In this document: positions 53,624 through 61,584 of the stretch, in pieces
Layout of the letters: every line of letters starts with the position of its first letter
Numbering within the stretch: the first letter of the stretch is position 1
Assembly: GCA_046331225.1 (NCBI GenBank)
Contig: JAXLRF010000006.1
Span: 347,721-411,720 of the forward strand
From: VFMC01 sp046331225
GTDB taxonomy: Bacteria > Actinomycetota > Acidimicrobiia > Acidimicrobiales > Ilumatobacteraceae
DNA length: 64,000 nt
Direction: 5' to 3'
Translations under genes and position numbers: made by a program
Notes under the pieces: model-generated
Seen by the model: the letters and a program-made list of their open reading frames with translations, nothing else
Databases searched by the model: none
Told to the model about the DNA's origin: nothing

Positions 53624-53656
53624 TGTGAGCCGTCGCCCCGCCGACGCACGCACCCC

Positions 53657-53758
53657 CGACCTCCGTGAGCCAGCGGTCCCGCAGACGACCCTCCGACGCA
53701 CGAACCTCGACTTCCGTGCGCCAGCGGTACGCCGACGGGCCCTCCGACTCACGGATCC
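53657..53758 (+). repeat. Two imperfect 51-base tandem units
   Basis: Copy 1 (53657-53707) and copy 2 (53708-53758) share the core ccgtg-gccagcggt and the ending ccctccga. About 37 of 51 positions match by eye. No coding periodicity is evident in either copy. Confidence 0.6.
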
Positions 53759-53870
53759 CTGACGGCGTGAGCGCCTGACGCGATGGCTCACGGATCTCCG
53801 GCGGCCTCACCGGACCGCTCACTGGACGGCTCACCGGGACGGCTGCGACCGTCGGCGACGGGACAGCCGG

Positions 53871-53876
53871 TACCGT
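53871..53876 (+). promoter_or_regulatory. -10 hexamer TACCGT, leaderless GTG start
   Basis: TACCGT fits TANNNT and lies 8 bases before the GTG at 53885. This supports 53885 rather than the in-frame ATG at 53783. Confidence 0.5.
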
Positions 53877-53884
53877 GCCGGGCC

Positions 53885-54538
53885 GTGGGAGCACCCGGGA
53901 TCGTCGCCGCCGTCGCGGCAGCCGTGTCGGTCGCGGCCAACTGGTGGTCGCGAGTGGCCGACGGACGGCGGGCCGACCTGGTCGAGCTGATCAGCAAACC
54001 CGTCGCCACGATCGCGATCGGGGCCCTCGCCGTGGCCGTCGCCGACGGCGACACGCCGACGGGTGCACTGGTCGCCGCGATCGTCGGGTTCGTGCTGTGC
54101 CTCGGCGGTGACGTCGCGCTGCTGCCCGCCGTCGACCGGTTCGTGGTCGGGCTGGCGTCGTTCCTGGCCGGGCACCTGGCGTTCGTCGTGATGTTCGTGC
54201 TGCTCGGACTCGATCGCTGGTGGCTCGGGCTGGTGGCGCTGGCCTTGGCAGCTGTCGTCGCGCTGCGCGTCGGCCGGCCGATCATCGCCGGCGCACGCCG
54301 CAGCGATGCGTCGCTGGTGCGGCCGGTGCAGGGGTATCTCACGATCATCTCGTCGATGGCCGTGGTCGGTTGGGCGACCGGTCGTCCTGCCGCCATCGCC
54401 GGCTCGGCGCTGTTCGTGCTGAGCGACTCGATCCTCGGGTGGCGCCAGTTCGTCGAGCCGAAGCGGTGGATGCCGCTCGCGGTGATGGTGACGTACCACG
54501 CCGCGTTGCTCGGCCTGGCGCTGACGCTGGCCGGTTGA
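53885..54538 (+). CDS. YhhN family membrane protein (lysoplasmalogenase-like)
   Basis: A 217-residue membrane protein with seven or eight hydrophobic segments. It shows the YhhN/TMEM86 pattern: ISKPVATIAIGALAV near the start, GFVLCLGGDVALL, LASFLAGHLAFVVMF, and SALFVLSDSILGWRQF near the end. Family members cleave the vinyl ether bond of lysoplasmalogens. The GTG at 53885 is supported by a -10 hexamer; ATG 53783 is an alternative that would add 34 repeat-derived residues. Its stop shares one base with the ATG of the serine hydrolase (TGATG). Confidence 0.85.
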   Translation: MGAPGIVAAVAAAVSVAANWWSRVADGRRADLVELISKPVATIAIGALAVAVADGDTPTGALVAAIVGFVLCLGGDVALLPAVDRFVVGLASFLAGHLAFVVMFVLLGLDRWWLGLVALALAAVVALRVGRPIIAGARRSDASLVRPVQGYLTIISSMAVVGWATGRPAAIAGSALFVLSDSILGWRQFVEPKRWMPLAVMVTYHAALLGLALTLAG

Positions 54539-55740
54539 TGCGCGGTCATCTCGGCACGTCGCCGCTCCGGGTCGCCGTCGCGTGCGTGCTGCTCGCCGGG
54601 TGCGCCGCCCGCAGCGATGCGATCGCCGAGCTCGCGGCGACGCCCGCGACCACGTCGGCCACGCCCGCGACCACGTCGCCGACGACCTCCGCCTCGATCC
54701 CGAGCAGCACCACCTCGACCCCGACCGCGATCACGTCCTCCACCTCGACCACCACGTCGACCAGCACCTCGACCCCGACGGCTCCCTCGGTGCCGACCAC
54801 GTCGATCGCCGGTCAGCCCGCGTCGTACCCACACGTGGCCGAGGCGCTGTGGTACCTGGCGCTCGACAACGTGGCCGCGTCGATCACGGTGCACCGCGAA
54901 GGGTTCGAACCGTGGAGCGTCGCCGCCGGTCGCCGCGCGGACGGCCAGGCCGTCACCGGTGACACCACCTTCGTGGTGGCCAGCGTGAGCAAGCTCGTCA
55001 CGATGCTGTCGATCGCGCGGTTGGTCGAGCGGGGCGACCTGGCGGTCGGCGACCCGGTGCCGTGGTCGGCCATGGGCCTCGCGCACGATCCGGCATGGGA
55101 CGGCGTCACGGTGCGCGAGTTGCTCGACCACACGAGCGGCATGCCGATCAACCGCAAGAGCTGGCTCGACGACCCCGGTCCGTGCAATGTCCCGCTCACC
55201 GAAGCCCTCGCTGCGCCACCCACCCCAGGTCGTGGCCGTTGGGTGTACTCCAACGGCAACTACTGCGCGCTCGGCCTGCTCGTCGAGCACGTCACCGGGC
55301 TCGACCTCGACGAGGCGGCGTACGACCTGGTGTTCGAGCCGGCGGGCGTCGACGGTCCGTACCTCACGATCGACGGCCTGCACGACGACAGCGCACCCTC
55401 CCCTCGCGGGATCGCGCGCCTCGCCCGTCTCGGCGGTGCCGGCACGTGGATGATGTCGACCGACGATCTGACCACGATGCTCGACGCCGTCACCGACGCC
55501 GACCTCGACGTGCTGCAGTGGCCGGGCATCATCCTCGACCAGTACGGCTGGGGCCACACGGGCACGGTCGATGGCGCCAAGGCGTGCGCCTGGGTGATGG
55601 AGGACGGCCGCACCACCGTGGCCGCCGTCGTGTCCGGTCCCGAACCGGCGACGGGCGGCGACGTCTGCGACCTGGTGATCCCTGCGCTCGCGCTCGACCT
55701 CGACCTGTACGCCGGCGACCCGGTACGCAACCCGGTCTGA
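54538..55740 (+). CDS. Serine hydrolase lipoprotein, class C beta-lactamase-like
   Basis: A 400-residue exported lipoprotein (Cys22 in LLAGC). A Ser/Thr/Pro-rich linker runs to about residue 90. The penicillin-binding-like domain has the nucleophile Ser149 in SVSK, the YSN triad near residue 239 (WVYSNGNYC), and HTG in place of KTG (WGHTGTVDG). Three extra Cys may form disulfides outside the cell. It may be an esterase or D,D-peptidase rather than a resistance enzyme. It overlaps the YhhN gene by one base, suggesting a shared envelope-lipid role. Confidence 0.88.
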   Translation: MRGHLGTSPLRVAVACVLLAGCAARSDAIAELAATPATTSATPATTSPTTSASIPSSTTSTPTAITSSTSTTTSTSTSTPTAPSVPTTSIAGQPASYPHVAEALWYLALDNVAASITVHREGFEPWSVAAGRRADGQAVTGDTTFVVASVSKLVTMLSIARLVERGDLAVGDPVPWSAMGLAHDPAWDGVTVRELLDHTSGMPINRKSWLDDPGPCNVPLTEALAAPPTPGRGRWVYSNGNYCALGLLVEHVTGLDLDEAAYDLVFEPAGVDGPYLTIDGLHDDSAPSPRGIARLARLGGAGTWMMSTDDLTTMLDAVTDADLDVLQWPGIILDQYGWGHTGTVDGAKACAWVMEDGRTTVAAVVSGPEPATGGDVCDLVIPALALDLDLYAGDPVRNPV

Positions 55741-55786
55741 CGCGCCCGGGTCGGGCGGGTCGGGCGTGTGATGCCAGGCTGGGTCG

Positions 55787-56158
55787 GTGCAGTACCGACC
55801 CGATGCCGCCGAACTCCTCGACGCGATCGCCTCGCTGCTCGAGGACGACGTGATCGCCGCCGTACCCCCGCATCTCCAGCACCAGGTGCGGGTGTCGGCC
55901 AACCTGTGCCGCATCCTGCAGCGCGAGGCGCTGCTCGCCCCGACCAACGACACGGCCGAGCGCGAACGGTTGGCCGCGGTGCTCGGGCACGACGGCCCCC
56001 TTCTCGAGTTGCGGGCCGAGCTGGTCGCACGCCTCGACGACGCAGCGCCGCTCGACCCCGATGCCGACCGCGCCATCCGCGAGGCGCTCATCGCCACCCT
56101 TCGCGCCGACCTCGCGATCGCAAAGCCCGGCTACGACGCGGCGACGGGTGCACCGTGA
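55787..56158 (+). CDS. DUF6285 protein
   Basis: A 123-residue soluble helical protein. MQYRPDAAELLDAIASLLEDD, HQVRVSANLCRILQREALL and the C-terminal LRADLAIAKPGY follow the DUF6285 pattern. The family usually lies beside phosphotransferase and acyl-CoA dehydrogenase genes. Here its stop overlaps the phosphotransferase GTG by four bases (GTGA). The GTG start follows CAGGCT by six bases. The function is unknown. A helper subunit of the kinase is a reasonable inference. Confidence 0.82.
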   Translation: MQYRPDAAELLDAIASLLEDDVIAAVPPHLQHQVRVSANLCRILQREALLAPTNDTAERERLAAVLGHDGPLLELRAELVARLDDAAPLDPDADRAIREALIATLRADLAIAKPGYDAATGAP

Positions 56159-57153
56159 GCGCCACCGAGGCCGAAGCCCTGCGCGACTGGCTCGCCGAAC
56201 GATGGGGCTGCCCGCCGAGCGAGCTCGCCGTCGCGATCACCGGCCAGAGCACGGCCGGAGCGCGACGCCGCAACCTGATGCTGCAGATCGACGGCGGTCC
56301 ACGACCCGGCCGGTTCGTCGCCACGGTGTTGCCGACGGCCGACATCGCGATCCTGTCGATGGCCGACGAGGCCGCGGTGCGCACGGTCGCCCGCGACCAC
56401 GGCGTGCCGGTACCCGAGGTGGTGGCGGTGTGCGTCGACGAGTCGGTGCTCGGCGGTCAGTTCTTCGTCAGCGAGTTCCACGACGGCGAGACGATCCCGC
56501 GTCGGCTGCTGCGGCTCGTCGCCGAGGTGGACCACGGCCAACACATCGTCACCCAGCTCGGCGACGCCTTCGGCCGGCTGCACGCGATCGACCCGGCGCT
56601 CGCACCCGCGGCCATGGCCGCGCCCGACGAGCCGGTGGCGGCCGCGCTCGACGGCGTCACCCTCGCGATCGCCAACCTGCTGCAGCCCGAACCGGCGTTC
56701 TCGTACGTGTTGCGCTGGCTGCGCGAGCACCGCCCCACCGAGTCGGCCTCGCGACGCATCGTGCACGCCGACGTTCGCACCGGCAACATCATCGTCGACC
56801 GCACGGGCCTGCGATCGATCCTCGACTGGGAGACCGCCAAGATCGGCGACCCGATCGAGGACCTGGCGTGGGTGTGCACCCGCATGTGGCGCTTCGGAGA
56901 AGACCACCTCACGGTGGGCGGGCTCGGCACGGTCGACACACTGCGCGATGCGTATGTGGCCGCGGGTGGCACGTGGGACGACGAGCGCTTCCGTTGGTGG
57001 CGTGTGCTGGTGACCATGCGATGGGGCACCGGCCTGGCGGGCCAGGCCGCGATGCACCTCGACGGGCGCTTCTCGTCGGTGGTGATGGCGGCGAGCGGTC
57101 GGCGCGTGACCGAGAACGCATACGACGCGTTGATGCTCATCGACGCCGACTGA
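56155..57153 (+). CDS. Aminoglycoside phosphotransferase (APH) family kinase
   Basis: A 332-residue cytoplasmic kinase-fold protein. The catalytic loop HADVRTGNIIVD and the metal-binding SILDWETAKIGDPIEDLAW are both clear. The N-terminal lobe has GQSTAGARRRNLMLQI in place of a Gly-rich loop. It resembles ACAD10-like phosphotransferases of fatty-acid or hydroxy-acid metabolism rather than drug-resistance enzymes. It is coupled to the DUF6285 gene. The acyl-CoA dehydrogenase often found with this pair is absent here. It converges on the DEAD-box helicase gene, 38 bases away. Confidence 0.87.
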   Translation: MSATEAEALRDWLAERWGCPPSELAVAITGQSTAGARRRNLMLQIDGGPRPGRFVATVLPTADIAILSMADEAAVRTVARDHGVPVPEVVAVCVDESVLGGQFFVSEFHDGETIPRRLLRLVAEVDHGQHIVTQLGDAFGRLHAIDPALAPAAMAAPDEPVAAALDGVTLAIANLLQPEPAFSYVLRWLREHRPTESASRRIVHADVRTGNIIVDRTGLRSILDWETAKIGDPIEDLAWVCTRMWRFGEDHLTVGGLGTVDTLRDAYVAAGGTWDDERFRWWRVLVTMRWGTGLAGQAAMHLDGRFSSVVMAASGRRVTENAYDALMLIDAD

Positions 57154-57191
57154 CCGGCTGACGACCGATCGGCGCCGACCGATCGACGGTG

Positions 57192-58979
57192 TCAGCGGTC
57201 GTCGACGAACCGACGCACGTTGACGCGGCGGCCCTTCACCTTGGTGGCGCGCAGCGCGTCGATCACCTCGTCGGCCTGGCGCTCGGGCACACCGACCGTG
57301 CTGTGGCCGTCGCCGATCCAGATCGGCCCGATCTGCTTGCCGCTCAAGCCCGTGACGTTGGCGATGGTCCACACCAGGTCGCTCGGTCGCACGCCGTCGC
57401 GCCGGCCCAGGCCGACGAACAACTTGGCCGTGCCTGCGGGGAGCGGCGGGCGCTCGGGACGATCACCGCGATCGAACCGCTCCGGACGCTCGCTGCGATC
57501 GAAGCGCTCGCGTCCTCGATCGAAGCGGTCACCACGGTCGCCGCGGTCACGGGGACGGCCCTTGTCGCGGTCGGGGCGCACCGATGCGTCGGGGATCTCG
57601 CCCTCCTCCTCGCCCGCACCCGAGGCGAGGTGCACCAGCCGCACGGCGGCCAGCGCGATCTCCTCGAGGTCGAAGTCCTCGAGCAGCGGGTCGAGCACGG
57701 CGTCGAACTCGTCGAGGTCGTCGGCCGCGAGCGACTCGCGGATCGACTCCGACGTGAGCTCGATCTGACGAGCGCGCAGATCGGCGACCGTCGGGATCTT
57801 CTCGATCGGGATCTCGCGCTTGGTGAGCCGCTGGATGTTGTCGAGCATGCGCAGCTCGCGCGGCTCGGCCAGGGTGATCGCCACGCCCTCGCGACCCGCA
57901 CGGCCGACGCGACCGATGCGGTGCACGTACGCCTCGGGTGCGGACGGCACGTCGTAGTTGACGACGTGCGTGAGCGTGTCGACGTCGAGACCGCGAGCCG
58001 CGACGTCGGTGGCCATCAGCAACTCGGCGGTGCCCGAGCGAAGCCGACCCATCACGCGATCGCGCTGCTCCTGGCTCATCCCGCCGTGCAACGCCTCGGC
58101 GCGGTACCCGCGACCGTTCATCGTCTCGGTGAGCTGGTCGACCTCGTCGCGCGTGCGGCAGAACACCAGCGCAGCGGTGGGCGTCTCGACGTCGAGGATG
58201 CGTCCGAGGGCCGCCGCCTTGTGGGCGCGGTGCACCACGTACGCGGACTGACGGATGTTGGGATTGGCCGTGAGCGTGCGCTGGTTGCCCGTCGACACGC
58301 CCACCTGGATGCGCAGCGGCTGGTGCAGGTGCTTGGCGGCGATCGCATCGATGCGCGGCGGCAGCGTCGCCGAGAAGAGCACCGTCTGGCGTGTGTCGGG
58401 CGTCTGGTCGAGGATCGACTCGATGTCCTCGGCGAAGCCCATGTCGAGCATCTCGTCGGCCTCGTCGAGCACGACCACCTCGATCGACTCGAGCGACAAC
58501 GTGCCCCGCGTGATGTGGTCGATCGCACGGCCGGGCGTGGCCACCACGATGTCGACACCGTCGCGCAGCGCGTGCAGCTGACGTCCGATCGGCTGGCCGC
58601 CGTAGATCGGCACCACCTTGGCGCCGAGGTCGCGGCCGTACTTGTACGTCGCCTCCGACACCTGCACCGCCAGCTCGCGGGTGGGCACCAGCACCAGTGC
58701 GTACGGGCGCGGCGCACCCGAGCGGTCAGGCATGCGCTGCAGCAGCGGCAGTGCGAACGCCGCGGTCTTGCCGGTGCCGGTGGCGGCCTGCCCGACCAGG
58801 TCCTTGCCTGTCAGCAGCAGCGGGATCGTCTCGCGCTGGATCGGCGTGGGCTCCTCGTAGCCGAGGCGACCCAGCGCGCTCAGCAGGTCGTCGCGCAGCC
58901 CGAGGTCGGCGAAACCACCCGTGTCACCGCCGCCGCCTGCGTCGCTGTCGTCGGTCCCGTCCGTGTCGATGGCGTCCAT
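57192..58979 (-). CDS. DEAD-box RNA helicase with DbpA-like C-terminal domain
   Basis: A 595-residue cytoplasmic helicase. All core motifs are present in order: the Q motif (GYEEPTPIQ), ATGTGKT, PTRELA, DEAD in VLDEADEML, SAT, and HRIGRVGRAG. An acidic linker and a low-complexity RGD/RFD-rich RNA-binding stretch (about residues 465-510) precede a DbpA/CsdA-type RNA-binding domain at the C-terminus (KLFVGLGRRDGVRPSDLVW). It likely acts in ribosome assembly or mRNA decay, notably in the cold. It follows the antiporter gene by six bases. Confidence 0.95.
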   Translation of the reverse strand: MDAIDTDGTDDSDAGGGGDTGGFADLGLRDDLLSALGRLGYEEPTPIQRETIPLLLTGKDLVGQAATGTGKTAAFALPLLQRMPDRSGAPRPYALVLVPTRELAVQVSEATYKYGRDLGAKVVPIYGGQPIGRQLHALRDGVDIVVATPGRAIDHITRGTLSLESIEVVVLDEADEMLDMGFAEDIESILDQTPDTRQTVLFSATLPPRIDAIAAKHLHQPLRIQVGVSTGNQRTLTANPNIRQSAYVVHRAHKAAALGRILDVETPTAALVFCRTRDEVDQLTETMNGRGYRAEALHGGMSQEQRDRVMGRLRSGTAELLMATDVAARGLDVDTLTHVVNYDVPSAPEAYVHRIGRVGRAGREGVAITLAEPRELRMLDNIQRLTKREIPIEKIPTVADLRARQIELTSESIRESLAADDLDEFDAVLDPLLEDFDLEEIALAAVRLVHLASGAGEEEGEIPDASVRPDRDKGRPRDRGDRGDRFDRGRERFDRSERPERFDRGDRPERPPLPAGTAKLFVGLGRRDGVRPSDLVWTIANVTGLSGKQIGPIWIGDGHSTVGVPERQADEVIDALRATKVKGRRVNVRRFVDDR

Positions 58980-58985
58980 CGCCCG

Positions 58986-60263
58986 TCACGGTACCTGGGC
59001 GGCGGTGCGATCCTCGGAGGCCGTGGTGACGCCACGCTGGTGGATCGCCATCGCGACGATCGGGAACACGATCACCGACAGCAGTCCTGCCCCCACCATC
59101 CCCGCCGCGTTGTCGGCTCGCATCTCACCGGTGGACACGCCGATCTGGGTGATGACGACGAGCAAGGGCAGCGCGGCGGCCTGCAGCAGGGCGAGCGACA
59201 TCACCTCGTGGCGCGCCAACTCGCGTCGGTACAGCAGGGCAGGCGTGCCGCGCACCAGCACGAACAGCACCAGGAACAGCGGCACCTTCACCAGCTGCAC
59301 CGGATCGGCCAGCGAGCCGAGATCGAAGCGCACCCCGCTCACCACGAAGAACAGCGGGATGAAGAACCCGAACCCCAGCGCCTCGATGCGGTGCTGCACC
59401 TCTTCGCGGTGGTCGAACACGTGCGGGTCGGCGTGCGCCACCGCGGGCGCGTCGTCGGGCGCGTCGTCGGGCGCGTCGTCGGGCGTGTGCTCCACCAGGA
59501 ACAGCCGCGCCACCATGCCGGCGGCGAACGCACCGAGCAGCACGTCGAGGCCGAACTCGGCGGCCGTCCACACCAGCAGCACGCACAACAGCACACAGAT
59601 GCGGACGCCCAGCTGCCCGCTCGAGTGCAGGGTTCGCGAGATCAGCTGCACGGTGCGCGGCTGCGCCTCGCGCGTCGCCACCCATCCGACGACGAGCGTG
59701 ATGACGGTGAACACGCCGAGCACCACGGCCGTGCGGGCGGGCGAATCGGTGGTGAGCGCCACCGAGATCGCGACGATCGGACCGAGCTCGCCCATCGCGC
59801 CGCTCGCCAGCACGTTGCGCCCGAGGTCGGTGCGCAGCACGCCCGCGTCGCCGAGGATCGGCAGGAGCGTGCCGATGGCGGTGGTGGTGAGCGCGATCGC
59901 GACGAACCGGACCGAGGCAGTCACGTCGAGCGCGTGCAGGACGAACGCCACTGCGATGCCGGCGACCAGCGAGACGATCCATCCCTGCACCGCCCGCGTG
60001 ACCGGCCGCCCCTTCAGCTCGTCCGGATCGATCTCGAACCCGGCGAGGAAGATCAGGAACACCAGCCCCATCTCGGCGAGCACCTCGATCACCTCGTCGA
60101 GGTGCGCCCAGCCCAGCACGTGCGGGCCGATCAGCATCCCGCAGGCGATCTCGATCACCACACCGGGGATGGGCACCAAGCGGCGCACGACGTCGGCGAC
60201 GAACGGGCTGAACACCGCGATCGCCACGATCAGCACGAGGGTGCGCAGCGCCTCCGACGTCAC
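58986..60263 (-). CDS. Cation:proton antiporter, CPA2 family
   Basis: A 425-residue membrane protein with about twelve hydrophobic segments. It carries the CPA2 pattern PIPGVVIEIACGMLIGPHVLG, FLAGFEIDPDEL in helix 4 and LASGAMGELGPI in helix 6, close to the NhaS/KefB type. A cytoplasmic loop contains DDAP repeated three times, coded by 12-base repeats at 59449-59484. It exchanges Na+ or K+ for protons. The helicase gene is six bases downstream, so they share a transcript. Confidence 0.9.
   Translation of the reverse strand: MTSEALRTLVLIVAIAVFSPFVADVVRRLVPIPGVVIEIACGMLIGPHVLGWAHLDEVIEVLAEMGLVFLIFLAGFEIDPDELKGRPVTRAVQGWIVSLVAGIAVAFVLHALDVTASVRFVAIALTTTAIGTLLPILGDAGVLRTDLGRNVLASGAMGELGPIVAISVALTTDSPARTAVVLGVFTVITLVVGWVATREAQPRTVQLISRTLHSSGQLGVRICVLLCVLLVWTAAEFGLDVLLGAFAAGMVARLFLVEHTPDDAPDDAPDDAPAVAHADPHVFDHREEVQHRIEALGFGFFIPLFFVVSGVRFDLGSLADPVQLVKVPLFLVLFVLVRGTPALLYRRELARHEVMSLALLQAAALPLLVVITQIGVSTGEMRADNAAGMVGAGLLSVIVFPIVAMAIHQRGVTTASEDRTAAQVP
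59449..59484 (-). repeat. Three perfect 12-base tandem repeats in the antiporter gene
   Basis: gcgtcgtcgggc occurs three times in a row, giving (Asp-Asp-Ala-Pro)3 in a cytoplasmic loop of the antiporter. Confidence 0.85.
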
Positions 60264-60325
60264 GAGCGGCGATGGTACCCAGCCCTGCGAGACGGGTGCG
60301 CGCTCGTGCGGCGTGCAGCGCGCCG

Positions 60326-60526
60326 CTACTGCGGGGGCTGGATCTCGGCGTCGCTGGTGGGGCTCTCGGGTTCGTCGCGCAGCTCGGCGGGCACGCCGGG
60401 GTCGGCGATCGCGTCGCCCGCGTTGAACGCCTCCATCACGTCGTCGAGGGTGACGTCGTCACGTGGGTCGTCGTTGGTGAGACGGCGCGTGCCGAGGTCG
60501 TCGGGAAGCTGCTTTGGTCGATCCAT
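60326..60526 (-). CDS. Small acidic protein
   Basis: A 66-residue hydrophilic protein (MDRPKQLPDDLGTRRLTND and further Asp/Glu-rich sequence) with no membrane segment. The function and family are unknown. It lies between the cyclic-nucleotide-binding gene (36 bases) and the antiporter gene (62 bases) on the same strand, so it may be co-transcribed with either. No clear ribosome site precedes the ATG. Codon use fits the surroundings. The call rests mainly on frame, position and composition. Confidence 0.5.
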   Translation of the reverse strand: MDRPKQLPDDLGTRRLTNDDPRDDVTLDDVMEAFNAGDAIADPGVPAELRDEPESPTSDAEIQPPQ

Positions 60527-60562
60527 GTCGCCCCGATACCCGTGGGCGGCGCGCCGGAGCCC

Positions 60563-61372
60563 TCAGAAGACGACCTTGCTCCCGAGGGCGTCGCGCACCG
60601 AGTCGGGTAGCGCAGCCACGGATGCTGCGTGCAGCACCAGCACCACCACGTCGGTGATGGCCCGCACGGTGGCGTCGCGCGGCTTGCCGCTGAGCGGCGC
60701 TCGTTCGCCCACCACCGAGCCGGGGCCGAGGCGTACCAGGCCCGAACGGGTCTCGACCGCGACCGTCCCGCCGAGCAGGAACAGCATCTCGTCGCCCGAC
60801 GTGCCCTCGACGAACAGCGTGGTGCCGGCACCGAGATCGAGCGGCGAGGTGGCGGCGCGCAGCGCGGCACGGTCGTCGTCGGACAGCCCGGAGAACGTCG
60901 CCTCGAGCAGCTGGTCGACCGATTGACCCGCCACCGGCGCAGCGGCGGGCTCACCCTCGCTGTCGATCGCGATGCGGGCGGCGGCGGCGATCTCGACGTC
61001 GCGCACGAGGGTGTCGAGCGCCTCGCGGAACGCTGGCCGGCTGGCGCGGGCCACGCCGCGGATGACGGGACGCAGCTGCTTCGAGCGCTGCACACGACCT
61101 TCGTCCACCCACGACCCCTCCTCGAGCTGCCAGCGACCGTCGTTGCCGACCTCGACCTCGAGCGTGCTCGACGCCGACGACTCGACCACCAACTCGACCC
61201 GCTTGGGACGCCGGCCCTCGTGGTGCAACGCGACGGCGTCGAGGGCGCGGATGATGCGCACCAGCGCGGCGTCGACGAACGCCGTGCGCTCGTTCGGACC
61301 CGACCACGACGAGGTCGTGCCGGACGCTTCGGAGATCTCTGCTCGCAGGTCGGGTGCACCGCTGTCGCTCAT
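60563..61372 (-). CDS. Cyclic nucleotide-binding domain protein
   Basis: A 269-residue soluble protein. The N-terminal 150 residues are an unrecognised domain (VELVVESSASSTLEVEVGNDGRWQL). The C-terminal domain (about 165-265) has the cNMP-binding pattern LDLGAGTTLFVEGTSGDEMLFLLGGTVAVE and GPGSVVGERAPLSGKPRDATVRA, with the phosphate-binding GERAPLSGKPRDA cassette. There is no DNA-binding helix-turn-helix. It could be a signal-binding module with an unknown effector. ATG 61372 follows a TACGCT hexamer by 7 bases. It may lead the operon that continues to 57192. Confidence 0.82.
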   Translation of the reverse strand: MSDSGAPDLRAEISEASGTTSSWSGPNERTAFVDAALVRIIRALDAVALHHEGRRPKRVELVVESSASSTLEVEVGNDGRWQLEEGSWVDEGRVQRSKQLRPVIRGVARASRPAFREALDTLVRDVEIAAAARIAIDSEGEPAAAPVAGQSVDQLLEATFSGLSDDDRAALRAATSPLDLGAGTTLFVEGTSGDEMLFLLGGTVAVETRSGLVRLGPGSVVGERAPLSGKPRDATVRAITDVVVLVLHAASVAALPDSVRDALGSKVVF

Positions 61373-61379
61373 GGGCGCG

Positions 61380-61385
61380 AGCGTA
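61380..61385 (-). promoter_or_regulatory. -10 hexamer TACGCT, leaderless start
   Basis: Read on the minus strand, TACGCT fits TANNNT and lies 7 bases before the ATG at 61372 of the cyclic-nucleotide-binding gene. Confidence 0.45.
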
Positions 61386-61584
61386 GCCCTCGTTTGCTCA
61401 CGCCTTGGACGAACCGTGGTGAGCTGGCGTGACGAGGCGGCACGAGGCATGCCGCTCCCCCGTTCGGCGGTCGCGTGTCCGACCATCGGCGGACCCGCCG
61501 GGGCACAGGATCGGCCGGCGAGCGGACGGGATCGGGTCGCACGGGCGACGACACCGACGCACCCGCGGGCGCACGGTGGACGGC

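Larger units (their letters stand above)
53582..53884. other. 303-base repeat-rich gap
   Basis: No convincing gene is seen. After the 23-base direct repeat, two 51-base units (53657-53707 and 53708-53758) are about three quarters identical by eye, and a partial older copy precedes them. Further on, ctcacggatc occurs twice and related gctcac motifs recur up to about 53840. A -10 hexamer TACCGT for the YhhN gene is at 53871. Confidence 0.65.

Noticed and set aside
57189..60926. Open frame of 1245 codons on the plus strand
   Set aside because: It is antisense to the clear DEAD-box helicase and antiporter genes, has His/Arg/Gln-rich composition typical of a GC-rich shadow frame, and contains no family motif.
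61562..61584. SARP-type control of the serine hydrolase at 61585
   Set aside because: A CACGGT hexamer is at the right distance from the ATG, but no CAAG-type heptamers lie upstream at 11-base spacing.
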